A stretch of DNA of 64,000 nt from UBA9676 sp963730065. Lineage in GTDB: Bacteria; Actinomycetota; Actinomycetes; Streptosporangiales; Streptosporangiaceae. This document shows, piece by piece, positions 25,122-35,963 of the stretch; within the stretch, counting starts at the first letter, position 1, and each line of letters starts with the position of its first letter. The position numbers were made by a program, and so were the translations under genes. The notes under the pieces were generated by a model. That model saw only the letters and a program-made list of their open reading frames with translations. It was not told the origin of the DNA and did not search any database. The DNA lies in assembly GCA_963730065.1 (NCBI GenBank), contig CAVSQL010000006.1, positions 434,001-498,000 of the forward strand, written 5' to 3'.

Positions 25122-26564
25122 CTACTTGAGAAAGTCCGGCACGTCCAGATCGTCATCCTCTTCGAAGACGACGCTGCGGCGGCGTGTGGTGGCGGACTCG
25201 AACACGCGGGCCGCCGATGCGGTGTCCGGGCGCTGCCGCGGCGGCTCCTGGGTCACCCGCGGTGGTGGGCCGCCGTTCGCGTCGCCGGCCTGCGGCGCCG
25301 CCACCGGAGCCGACGGCGCGCCACCATTGCCGCCGGCCGGGGTAGCCGTCATCGCCTTGGCGGCGGTCACCGGCTCCTGGGGGGCGGACTCGCCGATGTC
25401 ACCGGTGTTCCCTCCGTCCCCGGTGGTCGTGGTGTCCCCGCCGGCCGATGCGCTGCTTGCCGCCGCTCCCGCCAGCGGGCCAGCCACCTGGCCAGGGGCC
25501 GCCGCCGGCTCGGCATCGGCCGGAAAGGAACTGGGGTAGAACGCGGCGCCGCCGGGACCGGCGGTGGCCGCGCTCGGCTGGCCAGTGCCCATCCTGGCCA
25601 GCCGGGCGCGGGAGTTACCCGCCTCGTCGAACCCGGCGGCGATGACCGTAACCCGCACCTCGTCACCGAGCGCGTCATCGATCACCGCGCCGAAGATGAT
25701 GTTGGCCTCCGGCGCCGCCGAGTTGGAGACGAGCTGAGCGGCCTCGTTGATCTCGAACAGCCCCAGGTCGCTGCCACCCTGGATGGACAGCAGTACCCCG
25801 TGAGCACCGTCGATGCTCGCCTCCAGCAGGGGGCTGGAGATGGCCATCTCGGCGGCGGCCACCGACCGGTCGTCGCCGCGCGCCGAGCCAATCCCCATCA
25901 GCGCGGAACCCGCGCCCGACATGACCGACTTCACGTCCGCGAAGTCCAGGTTGATCAGGCCGGGGGTAGTGATGAGGTCGGTGATTCCCTGCACACCGGA
26001 GAGCAGCACCTGGTCGGCGGCCTTGAACGCGTCGAGCACGCTGACGTGGCGGTCGGAGATGGACAGCAGCCGGTCGTTCGGGATCACGATCAGGGTGTCC
26101 ACCTCGCTGCGCAGCCGCTCGATGCCCAGCTCGGCCTGGGCCGCCCGGCGCTTGCCCTCGAAACCGAACGGGCGGGTGACCACACCGATCGTGAGCGCGC
26201 CAAGCGACCTGGCCACGTTCGCGACAACCGGCGCCCCGCCGGTGCCGGTCCCGCCGCCCTCGCCAGCGGTGACGAAGACCATGTCGGCGCCCTTGATGAC
26301 CTCCTCGATCTCCTCCCGGTGATCTTCAGCCGCGCGGCTGCCGACCTCGGGGTTGGCGCCCGCACCCAGCCCGCGGGTGAGCTCGCGCCCGACGTCGAGC
26401 TTGACGTCGGCATCGCTCATGAGCAGCGCCTGCGCGTCCGTGTTGATCGCGATGAACTCAACGCCCTTGAGCCCCTCTTCGATCATCCGGTTCACGGCAT
26501 TGACGCCGCCCCCTCCGATGCCGACGACCTTGATGACCGCCAAATAGTTCTGCGGAGCTGCCAC
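25122..26564 (-). CDS. ftsZ: Cell division GTPase FtsZ
   Basis: FtsZ is a tubulin-like GTPase forming the Z ring. It has VVGIGGGGVNAV, the tubulin signature GEGGGTGTGG (101-110), FGFEGKRR and TTPGLINLDFADV. A long Ala/Gly/Pro-rich linker (about 320-465) leads to the C-terminal peptide DDLDVPDFLK (471-480) that SepF and other partners bind. The 480-residue form starts at GTG 26564; an in-frame extension to 26684 lacks family similarity. GGAAAGGG lies about 8 bases upstream. Confidence 0.97.
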   Translation of the reverse strand: MAAPQNYLAVIKVVGIGGGGVNAVNRMIEEGLKGVEFIAINTDAQALLMSDADVKLDVGRELTRGLGAGANPEVGSRAAEDHREEIEEVIKGADMVFVTAGEGGGTGTGGAPVVANVARSLGALTIGVVTRPFGFEGKRRAAQAELGIERLRSEVDTLIVIPNDRLLSISDRHVSVLDAFKAADQVLLSGVQGITDLITTPGLINLDFADVKSVMSGAGSALMGIGSARGDDRSVAAAEMAISSPLLEASIDGAHGVLLSIQGGSDLGLFEINEAAQLVSNSAAPEANIIFGAVIDDALGDEVRVTVIAAGFDEAGNSRARLARMGTGQPSAATAGPGGAAFYPSSFPADAEPAAAPGQVAGPLAGAAASSASAGGDTTTTGDGGNTGDIGESAPQEPVTAAKAMTATPAGGNGGAPSAPVAAPQAGDANGGPPPRVTQEPPRQRPDTASAARVFESATTRRRSVVFEEDDDLDVPDFLK

Positions 26565-26733
26565 GAGGAGGGCCCTTTCCGCTCGTTTGCCTCTGTCGTG
26601 TTCCTGCCCACCGCTGAAACGGCCCGAGATTCCGCCACATCGGGTATCCGGCCGTGTCAGAAGTCCGCCGGGGTGCACCCCCATGGCACCGGCCGGGCAA
26701 TTCCCGCGATTTCCAGTAAGTCCAAAGCCTCAC

Positions 26734-26746
26734 TCTCAACTTGAGA
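26734..26746. promoter_or_regulatory. 13-bp palindrome in the ftsZ leader
   Basis: tctcaa-c-ttgaga is a perfect palindrome about 170 bases before the ftsZ start and 27-39 bases downstream of the inferred transcription start. It is a plausible operator or RNA stem for ftsZ expression. The binding protein is unknown. Confidence 0.45.
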
Positions 26747-26779
26747 TTTAGCGTTGTGCTAGGCTGGCGATTGATACGG

Positions 26780-26808
26780 ACAGTAGGGTTGCCCGGGAGC
26801 AGGGTCAA
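26780..26808 (-). promoter_or_regulatory. Candidate ftsZ promoter
   Basis: On the minus strand TTGACC (26808-26803) and TACTGT (26785-26780) are separated by exactly 17 bases, a good housekeeping-sigma spacing. Transcription would begin near 26773, giving a leader of about 209 bases before the ftsZ GTG. The 390-bp ftsQ-ftsZ gap (26565-26954) holds no gene. It also has a 12-bp palindrome at 26898-26909 and a small hairpin at 26853-26873. Confidence 0.55.
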
Positions 26809-26852
26809 CTCGCCACGCGCGAACCTCGCCGGTGTTTCGCTGCCCGGATTCT

Positions 26853-26873
26853 GCCCATGATCGAAGGATGGGC
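26853..26873. terminator. Small hairpin between ftsQ and ftsZ
   Basis: gcccat (26853-26858) and atgggc (26868-26873) form a 6-bp stem with a 9-base loop, 82 bases past the ftsQ stop on the minus strand. There is no T-run. It may weakly terminate or process the dcw transcript before the dedicated ftsZ promoter. Confidence 0.3.
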
Positions 26874-26954
26874 GCACGGCCCCCCGGACCCCCGAGATCA
26901 TGATCATGAAAGCCGGGCTCGGCGCGGGCCGGTCCCCGGTCACCAGGACATGCC

Positions 26955-27893
26955 CTAGCCCTGGGTGACGGCGGTACCCGGTGCGCTGACGTCGTAGCTG
27001 CGGGCGTGCGTGTGCATCAGCAGGCCCAGTTCTTCCGCCTTTTCCGCAGGCCGCGACGTGTCCCCCCAGACGATCACCACCCCGCCACGGAGCCGCACGG
27101 ACACGTCGGACGCGGTGGGAGCACGGACCGCCCGGACCCGGTGGGCGATCGCGGGCGGCAGCTCGTGCAGAACCGCGGCGGCGGCACGGACCGCCGGGTT
27201 GCCGCGCAGCGGCGTCCCGGCAGCGTCACCGGCCACGGCGGGCCCGCTGACCCCGCCGGACTTCTTGGGCTGACCAGACTGGCTGGTGCTACCAGCTTTG
27301 CGGGCTTTACCGGTCTTGCTGGCTCCGCTGGCCGGTTTGGCGGCCACACCCGGCCAGGGGTCACCGGCCGCACTGCCGACCAGGAGCAGGGGGAACCCCG
27401 GCGGGCGGCGGGCCGAGTTCCGCAGGTCCACCCCGAAGGCGTCCACCAGCGCGTAACCGCCGGGCACGGCGACCGCGAACACCGGGGTCCGGAGGCTGAC
27501 CGAGATCACGATCGTGTGCGGCCAGTCCCGGCTGACCTGCGCGGACTGAACCTGCCGGATCCCGCCGACCCGGTGCGCGACGGCGGAGGTGTTGACCCGG
27601 ATGAGGGGCAGGCCGGTGGGGATCTGCGCGGCGGCGATCACCTGTGCCCGCGAGACCGCGGGGCCCACGCCGGTGACCCGGACCGAGCGGACGATCAGGA
27701 ACCGCGATCCGAGCAGCGCCCACGCCACCGCGGCGACGATGGCAATGGCTATCAGGCCGAAGAACACGGCCTTCCAGCCCATCCGCGGCGGCCCGGCCGG
27801 ACCCGGCCTGCGGGCGGGGGGCGGGCCCGGCCTCACCGCGCCCGCGGCGGGCTGCGCGGCTGGCCGGTGGGTGCGCGGCGGCGAGCCGCTCAT
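26955..27893 (-). CDS. ftsQ: Cell division protein FtsQ
   Basis: A bitopic septal protein of 312 residues. The cytosolic N-terminus is Pro/Arg-rich (1-38), a single span lies at about 42-63, and the POTRA domain begins with FLIVRSVRVTGVGPAVSRAQVIAAAQ. The beta domain (VSRDWPHTIVISVSLRTPVFAV, GGYALVDAFGVDL) follows, with a Ser/Lys/Gly-rich insert at about 190-230 that is longer than usual. ATG 27893 overlaps the murC stop (ATGA). FtsQ bridges FtsL/FtsB and the septal synthase FtsW-FtsI. Confidence 0.93.
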   Translation of the reverse strand: MSGSPPRTHRPAAQPAAGAVRPGPPPARRPGPAGPPRMGWKAVFFGLIAIAIVAAVAWALLGSRFLIVRSVRVTGVGPAVSRAQVIAAAQIPTGLPLIRVNTSAVAHRVGGIRQVQSAQVSRDWPHTIVISVSLRTPVFAVAVPGGYALVDAFGVDLRNSARRPPGFPLLLVGSAAGDPWPGVAAKPASGASKTGKARKAGSTSQSGQPKKSGGVSGPAVAGDAAGTPLRGNPAVRAAAAVLHELPPAIAHRVRAVRAPTASDVSVRLRGGVVIVWGDTSRPAEKAEELGLLMHTHARSYDVSAPGTAVTQG

Positions 27894-29323
27894 CCTGGTG
27901 CACCCGCCCGGGCCAGCAGCGCCGCCACGATCTGCGGGCCCAGGGCCGTCACATCGCCCGCGCCCATGGTCAGCACAAGATCCCCGGGCCCGGCGATGTC
28001 CGCTACCGCCCCGGGCACGGCCGAGCGGTCGGGCAGGAAGACCGCCCGCCCGCCGGGTACCGCGCGGGCCACCAGCTCCCCGGTCACGCCCGGCTCGGGG
28101 TCCTCGCGAGCCGCGTAGACATCGAGCACGAACACCTCGTCGGCCAGTCCGAGGGCGGCGCCGAACTGGTCGGCGAAGATCCGGGTGCGGCTGAACAGGT
28201 GCGGCTGGAAGACCGCGATGACCCGGCCGCCGGAGGAGATGTCACGCGCTGCCCGCAGGTCGGCGGCGAGCTCGGTCGGATGGTGGGCGTAGCTGTCGAG
28301 CACGGTCACCCCGCCCGCCTCGCCCTTCGGCTCCATCCGCCGCCGCGCGCCCCGGTAGGCGGCCAGCCCGCTGGCGGCCTGCCCGGCCCGCACCGACGGC
28401 AGGCCGAGCTCGAGCACGGCGGCGTAGGCGGCAGCCGCGTTCAGCGCGTTGTGACGGCCGGGGACGCCGACCTCCAGCCGGGCCGGCGGCGCCCCGCCGG
28501 GGGCGGCGACCTCCAGGCCCACCCTCATGCCGAGCGGGGTCACCGAGGTGATCCGGTAGTCGGCGTCATCCGCTTCGCCGTAGGTGCGCACCCGGACCGG
28601 GAGCGCCGCCGCGGCGGCGGCCAGCGAGCGCGCACCCGGGTCGTCCGCCCAGGCGACCAGCACCCCGCCGGGCACGATCTGGCGGGCGAAAGCGGCGAAG
28701 GCGTCCTCGATCTCGGCCAGGCTTGCGTAGTTGTCCAGGTGGTCGGCTTCCACGCAGGTGACGACGGCCACCTCCGGGGACAGCATGAGGAAGGACCCGT
28801 CGCTCTCGTCCGCCTCGGCCACGAACAGCGGCCCGGTCCCGTCCTCGGCGCCCAGGCCCGTCTCGGTGAGGATGCCGCCGATGACGTAACCGGGATCGGC
28901 GCCGCAGTGGCGGAGCGCGGTGGTGATCATGGAGGTGGTGGTGGTCTTGCCGTGGGTGCCGGCCACCGCTACCCCGCGCCTGCCCAGCATCACCGAGGCG
29001 AGCGCCGCCGCCCGGTGCAGCACCCGCAGCCCCTGCGCGCGTGCCGCCGCGAACTCGGGGTTGTCCGGGCGGATCGCTGAGGACACCACCACCGTGTCGG
29101 CATGGGCCAGATTCGCCGCCGCGTGCCCGACGTGGACGTCCGCGCCCAGGGCCGCCAGCGGGGCCAGCAGGTCACCGCCGGCCGAGTCGCTGCCGGACAC
29201 CGCCACCCCGCGGGCGATCATGATGCGGGCGATCCCAGACATCCCGGCGCCGCCGATGCCGGTGAAATGCACCCGCCCCAAGTCGGCCAGCGGGACCGGC
29301 GCGACCGGTGTGACCAGGCCCAC
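27890..29323 (-). CDS. murC: UDP-N-acetylmuramate--L-alanine ligase MurC
   Basis: MurC is the ATP-dependent ligase that adds L-Ala to UDP-MurNAc in the cytoplasm. The 477-residue protein has the UDP-binding FTGIGGAGMSGIA (20-32), the ATP loop AGTHGKTTTTS (121-131), EADESDGSF, HHPTEL and the DVYAAREDPEPGV C-terminal block. It starts with GTG 29323, six bases after the murG stop, and overlaps ftsQ by 4 bases. Confidence 0.97.
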   Translation of the reverse strand: MGLVTPVAPVPLADLGRVHFTGIGGAGMSGIARIMIARGVAVSGSDSAGGDLLAPLAALGADVHVGHAAANLAHADTVVVSSAIRPDNPEFAAARAQGLRVLHRAAALASVMLGRRGVAVAGTHGKTTTTSMITTALRHCGADPGYVIGGILTETGLGAEDGTGPLFVAEADESDGSFLMLSPEVAVVTCVEADHLDNYASLAEIEDAFAAFARQIVPGGVLVAWADDPGARSLAAAAAALPVRVRTYGEADDADYRITSVTPLGMRVGLEVAAPGGAPPARLEVGVPGRHNALNAAAAYAAVLELGLPSVRAGQAASGLAAYRGARRRMEPKGEAGGVTVLDSYAHHPTELAADLRAARDISSGGRVIAVFQPHLFSRTRIFADQFGAALGLADEVFVLDVYAAREDPEPGVTGELVARAVPGGRAVFLPDRSAVPGAVADIAGPGDLVLTMGAGDVTALGPQIVAALLARAGAPG

Positions 29324-29329
29324 GTCAGG

Positions 29330-30466
29330 TCACCGGGCCCGTCCGGGCCGCCGGGGCTGCCGGTGCCCGCTGGGCGCCGGCTGTCCATGCTCCCGCATCA
29401 CGTCCAGCACCTCCGCGGCCAGCCATTCGTCGCTCTCCCTGGCCCCCATGTCCGCGGCCGACTGCGACATCGCCGCCACCAGATCGGGGTCGAGCAGGAT
29501 CGGCACGAGCATGTCGCGGATCCACTCCGGGGTCAGCGCCGCGTCGTCCACCATGAGCCCGCCGCCGGCCCGCACGATCGGCAGCGCGTTCAGCTTCTGC
29601 TCGCCGTTGCCGTGCGGCAGCGGCACATACGCCGCGGGCAGGCCCACGGCGGTGAGCTCGGCACAGGTCATCGCCCCGCTCCGGCACAGCGCGAAGTCCG
29701 CGGCGGCGTAGACAAGGTCCATCCGGTCCACGTACGGCAGGGTGATGTAGGGCGGGCCGGCCGCGGGCATGTTCACCCGCAGGCCGCTGCGCGGGCCGAG
29801 GATGTGCAGCACCTGGATGCCGGCGCCGCGGATCCAGTCGGCCGCCTCCAGCACCGCCAGGTTCAGCGAGCGGGCGCCCTGCGAGCCGCCGGTGACCAGC
29901 AGCACCGGCAGGTCGGGCCGCAGCCCCAGGTGCGCGCGCGCCTTGTCCGTCAGGGCCAGCCGGTTCAGGCCCGCGATCTCCCGCCGGAGCGGGATGCCGA
30001 TGGCGGTGGCGTGCGGCAGCTTGGTGTCGGGGCTGGCGGTGAACACATAGCGGGTGAACATCGCGCCCAGCCGGTTGGCGACACCTGGCCGGACGTTCGC
30101 CTCGTGCACCACGATCGGCACCTGGCGGCGCCGGGCGGCCAGGTAGGCGGGAGCGGACACGTACCCGCCGAACCCGGCCAGCACCTGCGCCCGGGTCCGG
30201 TCCAGCACCTCCGTCACCGCCTTGACCGCGTCGCCCAGCCGGCCGGGCACGGACACCAGCTCCGGGGTCAGGGACCGCGGCAGCGGGACCGGCGGGATCA
30301 GCACCAGCTCGTATCCCCGCATCGGGACCAGCCGGGCTTCCAGGCCGCGCTGCGTGCCCAGGCAGGTGATGCGGATGGACGGCTCGGCCCGCCGCAGGGC
30401 GTCGGCGAGCGCCAGGGCAGGCTCGATGTGACCGGCGCTGCCGCCTCCCGCGATAACCACGCTCAT
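29330..30466 (-). CDS. murG: Undecaprenyldiphospho-muramoylpentapeptide GlcNAc transferase MurG
   Basis: A membrane-associated GT28 glycosyltransferase that converts lipid I to lipid II. The 378-residue form from ATG 30466 shows AGGGSAGHIEPALALAD (6-22), GFGGYVSAPAYLAA, HEANVRPGVANR, GGSQGARSLN, CRSGAMTCAEL and the sugar-donor loop PLPHGNGEQKLNA. GAGGAGG is 7 bases upstream of 30466, so a frame extension to 30502 is discounted. It lies between ftsW and murC. Confidence 0.97.
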   Translation of the reverse strand: MSVVIAGGGSAGHIEPALALADALRRAEPSIRITCLGTQRGLEARLVPMRGYELVLIPPVPLPRSLTPELVSVPGRLGDAVKAVTEVLDRTRAQVLAGFGGYVSAPAYLAARRRQVPIVVHEANVRPGVANRLGAMFTRYVFTASPDTKLPHATAIGIPLRREIAGLNRLALTDKARAHLGLRPDLPVLLVTGGSQGARSLNLAVLEAADWIRGAGIQVLHILGPRSGLRVNMPAAGPPYITLPYVDRMDLVYAAADFALCRSGAMTCAELTAVGLPAAYVPLPHGNGEQKLNALPIVRAGGGLMVDDAALTPEWIRDMLVPILLDPDLVAAMSQSAADMGARESDEWLAAEVLDVMREHGQPAPSGHRQPRRPGRAR

Positions 30467-30498
30467 CGACAGGCCTCCTCGTCCGCGGACCGCCCGGC

Positions 30499-31896
30499 TC
30501 ACTCACGCCGACGGTCCAGGCCCAGCCAGCTTAGGACGCGGCGACCGGCGCCGGGGGCGGCAGCGGCAAGCGCCTCGGGAGCCCCCGGCTCCCGTTTGGC
30601 GAACGACATCAGCATGCCGAGGGTCACCATCGTCACCAGCAGCGAGGACAATCCGGACGAGACCAGCGGAAGCGGGACGCCGGTGATGGGCAGCATCCCC
30701 AGCACCGCGCCGATGTTGACCAGCGCCTGGACCACGATCCAGGCGGTCGCGCCGGTCGCGGCGAGACGGACGAAGGTGTCCTGCGCCCGGCGGGCGATCC
30801 GCAGCCCGGCGAACGCCAGCCCCCCGTAGAGCAGCGACACGCACAGCGTGCCGACCAGGCCCAATTCCTCCCCCAGGATGGCGAAGATGAAGTCGGTCGT
30901 GTCGTTCGGCACCCAGCCCCACTTCTGCCTGCTGGCGCCCAGCCCCACTCCGAACCAGCCGCCGGACCCGACCGCCCACTTGCCCTGGATGGGCTGCATG
31001 TCGGCGCCCAGCGGGTTGCTCTGCGGGTGCAGGAACATGGACAGCCGCTGAAACCGGTACCCGGCGACCACGATCAGGATCAGCAGCACCAGCCCGATCA
31101 TGCCCAGGACGCCCGCGTACAGCCGGACCGGTGTCCCGATCACCCACAGCAGCGCCAGGAAGATCACCAGCAGGACGAACGTGGTGCCCAGGTCGTCGCC
31201 GAGCATCACGAGCATGCACAGCAGGCCAGCCCCGGGCAGCAGCGGTATGAGCAGGTGCCGCCAGTCGTCCAGCTGCCTGAGCTTGTCCTTGCGGGCGAGC
31301 AGGTCCGCGCCCCAGAGCAGGAACGCCAGCTTGGCCAGCTCGGAGGGCTGGAAGGGGAACGGGCCGATCATCAGGAACCGCGTGGCGCCGGCCGAGGTCA
31401 CGCCGATCACCGGGACCAGCAGCAGGCCCACCACGGCGACGAAGATCAGCGGATAGGCGGCGGCGCGGAACACCGCGGGCGAGGCCCGGGCCGCCAGCCA
31501 CATGCAGGGCAGGCCGATCACCACCCCGAACAGCTGGTGCTGGAAGCCAGAGTAGGGCGAGGCGCCCTGGGCGAGCTGTTCGACGGACGAGGTGGACAGC
31601 ACCATTACCAGCCCGAGCGCGATCAGCAAGGTGGTGATGCCGAGGATCAGGTAGTACGACGTCAGCGGCCGCCGCAGCACGGCGAGCAGGCCCGCGGGGT
31701 TGCCCCGGCCAGCGGCACGGACCTGCACCGCGGAAAGGCCGCGGGCGGTGGACTCCGCCGGGCCGGCCGCGCCTGGCCGGGCCACCCGCTCGGCTTGCTT
31801 CATCCCCCCAGTGTCCGGGCTGATCACCGCCATCGGCGGGACATCGGGCGCGTGTCGCACGTGCAGATCGCGCCCAGGGCGCACCCCGGTAGGCAT
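30499..31896 (-). CDS. ftsW: Septal peptidoglycan glycosyltransferase FtsW
   Basis: A SEDS-family polymerase with about ten membrane spans, 465 residues. It has FQPSELAKLAFLLWGADLL, the conserved acidic region near GDDLGTTFVLL, and the C-terminal NIGAVLGMLPITGVPLPLVSSG signature. The N-terminal 75 residues are cytosolic and poorly conserved. ATG 31896 comes only 3 bases after the mraY stop. In most bacteria murD sits between mraY and ftsW; here there is no room for it. Confidence 0.95.
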   Translation of the reverse strand: MPTGVRPGRDLHVRHAPDVPPMAVISPDTGGMKQAERVARPGAAGPAESTARGLSAVQVRAAGRGNPAGLLAVLRRPLTSYYLILGITTLLIALGLVMVLSTSSVEQLAQGASPYSGFQHQLFGVVIGLPCMWLAARASPAVFRAAAYPLIFVAVVGLLLVPVIGVTSAGATRFLMIGPFPFQPSELAKLAFLLWGADLLARKDKLRQLDDWRHLLIPLLPGAGLLCMLVMLGDDLGTTFVLLVIFLALLWVIGTPVRLYAGVLGMIGLVLLILIVVAGYRFQRLSMFLHPQSNPLGADMQPIQGKWAVGSGGWFGVGLGASRQKWGWVPNDTTDFIFAILGEELGLVGTLCVSLLYGGLAFAGLRIARRAQDTFVRLAATGATAWIVVQALVNIGAVLGMLPITGVPLPLVSSGLSSLLVTMVTLGMLMSFAKREPGAPEALAAAAPGAGRRVLSWLGLDRRRE

Positions 31897-31899
31897 CGC

Positions 31900-32957
31900 C
31901 TACTTGGGCATCCACTCCACGTAGAAGATGCCCAGGCCGAGCGCGACGAACAGGCCGCAAATCAGCCAGAACCTGATCACGATCGTGGTTTCAGCCCAGC
32001 CGAGCAGCTCGAAGTGGTGCTGCAGCGGCGCCATCCGGAACACCCGGCGGCCGGTCAGCTTGAACGAGCCCACCTGGATGATGACCGACAGCGCGATCAC
32101 CACAAACAGTCCGCCGAGGATGGCCAGCAGCAGCTGGGTCTTGGTGCACACGGCCAGGCCGGCCAGCACCCCGCCGAGCGCGAGCGACCCGGTGTCGCCC
32201 ATGAAGATGCGGGCCGGCGGCGCGTTCCACCACAGGAACCCGAAGCACGCGCCGAGCACCGCGGCGGCGACCACCGCGAGGTCGAGCGGGTCGCGCACCT
32301 GGTAGCAGTGCGGGGCCAGGAAGGCGGTGCAGTCGTTGCGCAGCTGCCAGTTCCCGATCAGCACGTAGGCCGCCAGCACCAGGCAGGCCGACCCGGTCGC
32401 CAGCCCGTCCAGGCCGTCGGTGAGGTTCACCGCGTTGGAGGTGCCCGCGATCAGGATGACGATCCAGAGCAGGAACGGGGCCAGCCCGAGGGTCGGGCCG
32501 AAGTCACGCAGGAACGACAGGCGCGCGTCCGCTGGCGCGATGTCGAAGCCGTCGGCGAAGCGCGTCTGGATCACCAGCAGTGCGAACACCGCGCCGACCA
32601 CCGCCTGCCCGGCCAGCTTGGCGCTGCTGCGCAGACCGAGGCTGCGCTGCTTGTAGATCTTGATGAAGTCGTCGATGAAGCCGACCACGCCCAGCCCGGT
32701 CATCAGCATCATCACGAGCAGGCCGGACGGGGAAGGCGCCTGCCCGGTGGCCACGTTGCCGGCGAAGTACCCGATGAGCGAGGCGATGACGATAACGGTC
32801 CCGCCCATGGTGGGCGTGCCACGCTTGGTGGCGTGCCCGGCCGGGCCCTCCTCCCTGATCGCCTGGCCGTAGCCGCGCCTGCTGAAGATCCTGATCGCCA
32901 GCGGGGTGCCGAACAGCGCGAGCAGCAGCGAGACCCCGCCGGCGACAAGGATCGTCT

Positions 32958-32961
<4 letters not shown>
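31900..32961 (-). CDS. mraY: Phospho-MurNAc-pentapeptide transferase MraY
   Basis: MraY is the membrane enzyme making lipid I from UDP-MurNAc-pentapeptide and undecaprenyl phosphate. It has 353 residues and about ten spans. Family boxes are GTPTMGGTVIV, FIDDFIKIYKQRSLGL, NAVNLTDGLDGLATG, NAPPARIFMGDTGSLALGG and MAPLQHHFELLGWAE, including the Mg-binding aspartates. The GTG at 32961 overlaps the murF stop (GTGA). Confidence 0.97.
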
Positions 32962-34339
<1,378 letters not shown>

Positions 34340-34343
<4 letters not shown>

Positions 34344-35944
34344 TCGGCCACCTCCCACGGCAGCGGGTCCTCGGCCGGCGGCGCCGGGCCGAGGTGGCCC
34401 GCGATCGCCGTGGCGGCCACCTCGCGATCGTCGAAGGGGATGACCGAGGTGCCGATGTACTGGCCACGCTCATGCCCCTTGCCCGCCACTACGACCACGT
34501 CCCCCTTGCTGGCCATCGCGACAGCCAGGCCGATCGCCGCGGCCCGGTCAGGCTCGATTATCACCCGCGCCCGCTGCTGCTCTGGCACGGTGAGCACTCC
34601 GGCTAGCATCTCCGCCAGTATCACCAGTGGATCCTCCGAGCGCGGATTGTCGCTGGTGAGAATGGCCACGTCCGCCAGGCGGGCCGAGGCGGCGCCCATC
34701 AGCGGCCGCTTGGCCCGGTCCCGGTCACCGCCGCAGCCCAGCACGATGCACAGGCGGCCGCCGGTGACCGGGCGCAGCGCATGCAGCACCGCTTCCACCG
34801 CGCCTGGCTTGTGAGAATAGTCCACCAGCAGGGTGAAATCCTGTCCCGCCTCGACGCGCTCCAGGCGCCCGGGAACCCCGGGGCAGGCGGCCACCCCTGC
34901 GACCGCTGTGGCCAGGTGGACGCCCGCTTCCACCAGCGCGACGACCGCGCCGAGGGCGTTGGCGACGTTATAGAGCCCGGGCAGCGCCACCGACGCGTCC
35001 GCCTCCACCCCGCCCGGGCCGATGATGCGGAACGTGCTGCCGTCCGCCCCGGTCCGCACGTCGGCGGCCCGCCAGTCGGCGGCCGGGTCACCGTCGGCGG
35101 AGAAGGTGGTGACGGGGATCGGCGCGGTCTCCGCCAGCCGGCGGCCGTGGGAGTCGTCGGTGTTCACCACGCCCACCCGCGTGTAGGCCGGCGTGAACAG
35201 CGTGGCCTTCGCGGCGAAGTACTCGTCCAGGCTGCCGTGAAAGTCCAGGTGATCCTGGGACAGGTTGGTGAAGATCGCCACGTCGTAGGCGGTCCCGGCC
35301 ACCCGGCCGAGGGCCAGTGCGTGGCTGGACACCTCCATCGCCGCCGCCGTGACGCCACGCTCGGCCATGACGGCGAACAGCGCCTGCAGGTCGGTCGCCT
35401 CCGGCGTGGTGAGGTGGCTGGCCGTGGCCGTGTCCCCCACCCGGGTCTCCACCCCGCCCGCCAGCCCGGTGAGATGGCCGGCCCGGCGCAGCCCGGTTTC
35501 CAGCAGGTAGGTGGTGGTGGTCTTGCCGCTGGTGCCGGTCACGCCGATGAGGAGAAGGTCCCCCGACGGATGCCGGTACACCCAGTCCGCCACCTCCCCG
35601 AGCCGGGCCCGTGGGTCGGCGACCACGAACACCGGCAGCCCGCAACGCCGGGCGCTGGCCCGGCCGGCCGGGTCGGTGAGGACGGCCACGGCGCCGGCCC
35701 GCGCCGTGTCCTGGCAGAACTCGGCCCCGTGGTGATGGGCGCCGGGCAGCGCCGCGTACAGGTCACCGGGCCGGACCCGGCGCGAGTCGTGGGTGACGCC
35801 GGACACGGTCAGCGGGCCCCCGGGCCCGCGCAGCGGATCCTTACCGGCCGGGTGGTCCCGGCCGGTAAGAACCACGCCGAGGAGTTCGGCGAGCCCGGCC
35901 AGCGGGCGGCGCTGGGCGGGCGATGGGCGCAGATCCGCAAGCAC
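34340..35944 (-). CDS. murE: UDP-MurNAc-dipeptide--meso-diaminopimelate ligase MurE
   Basis: MurE adds the third residue of the stem peptide. The ATP loop IGVTGTSGKTTTT is at 133-145 and HLTTPEATDLQ follows. The SDNPRSEDP motif near 430-438 carries DNPR, which selects meso-diaminopimelate, so the wall is expected to be m-DAP type. 534 residues, GTG 35944 with a weak ribosome site. It is coupled to murF and lies 19 bases after the ftsI stop. Confidence 0.96.
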
Positions 35945-35963
35945 GGGCCGAGGCTACCGCTGA

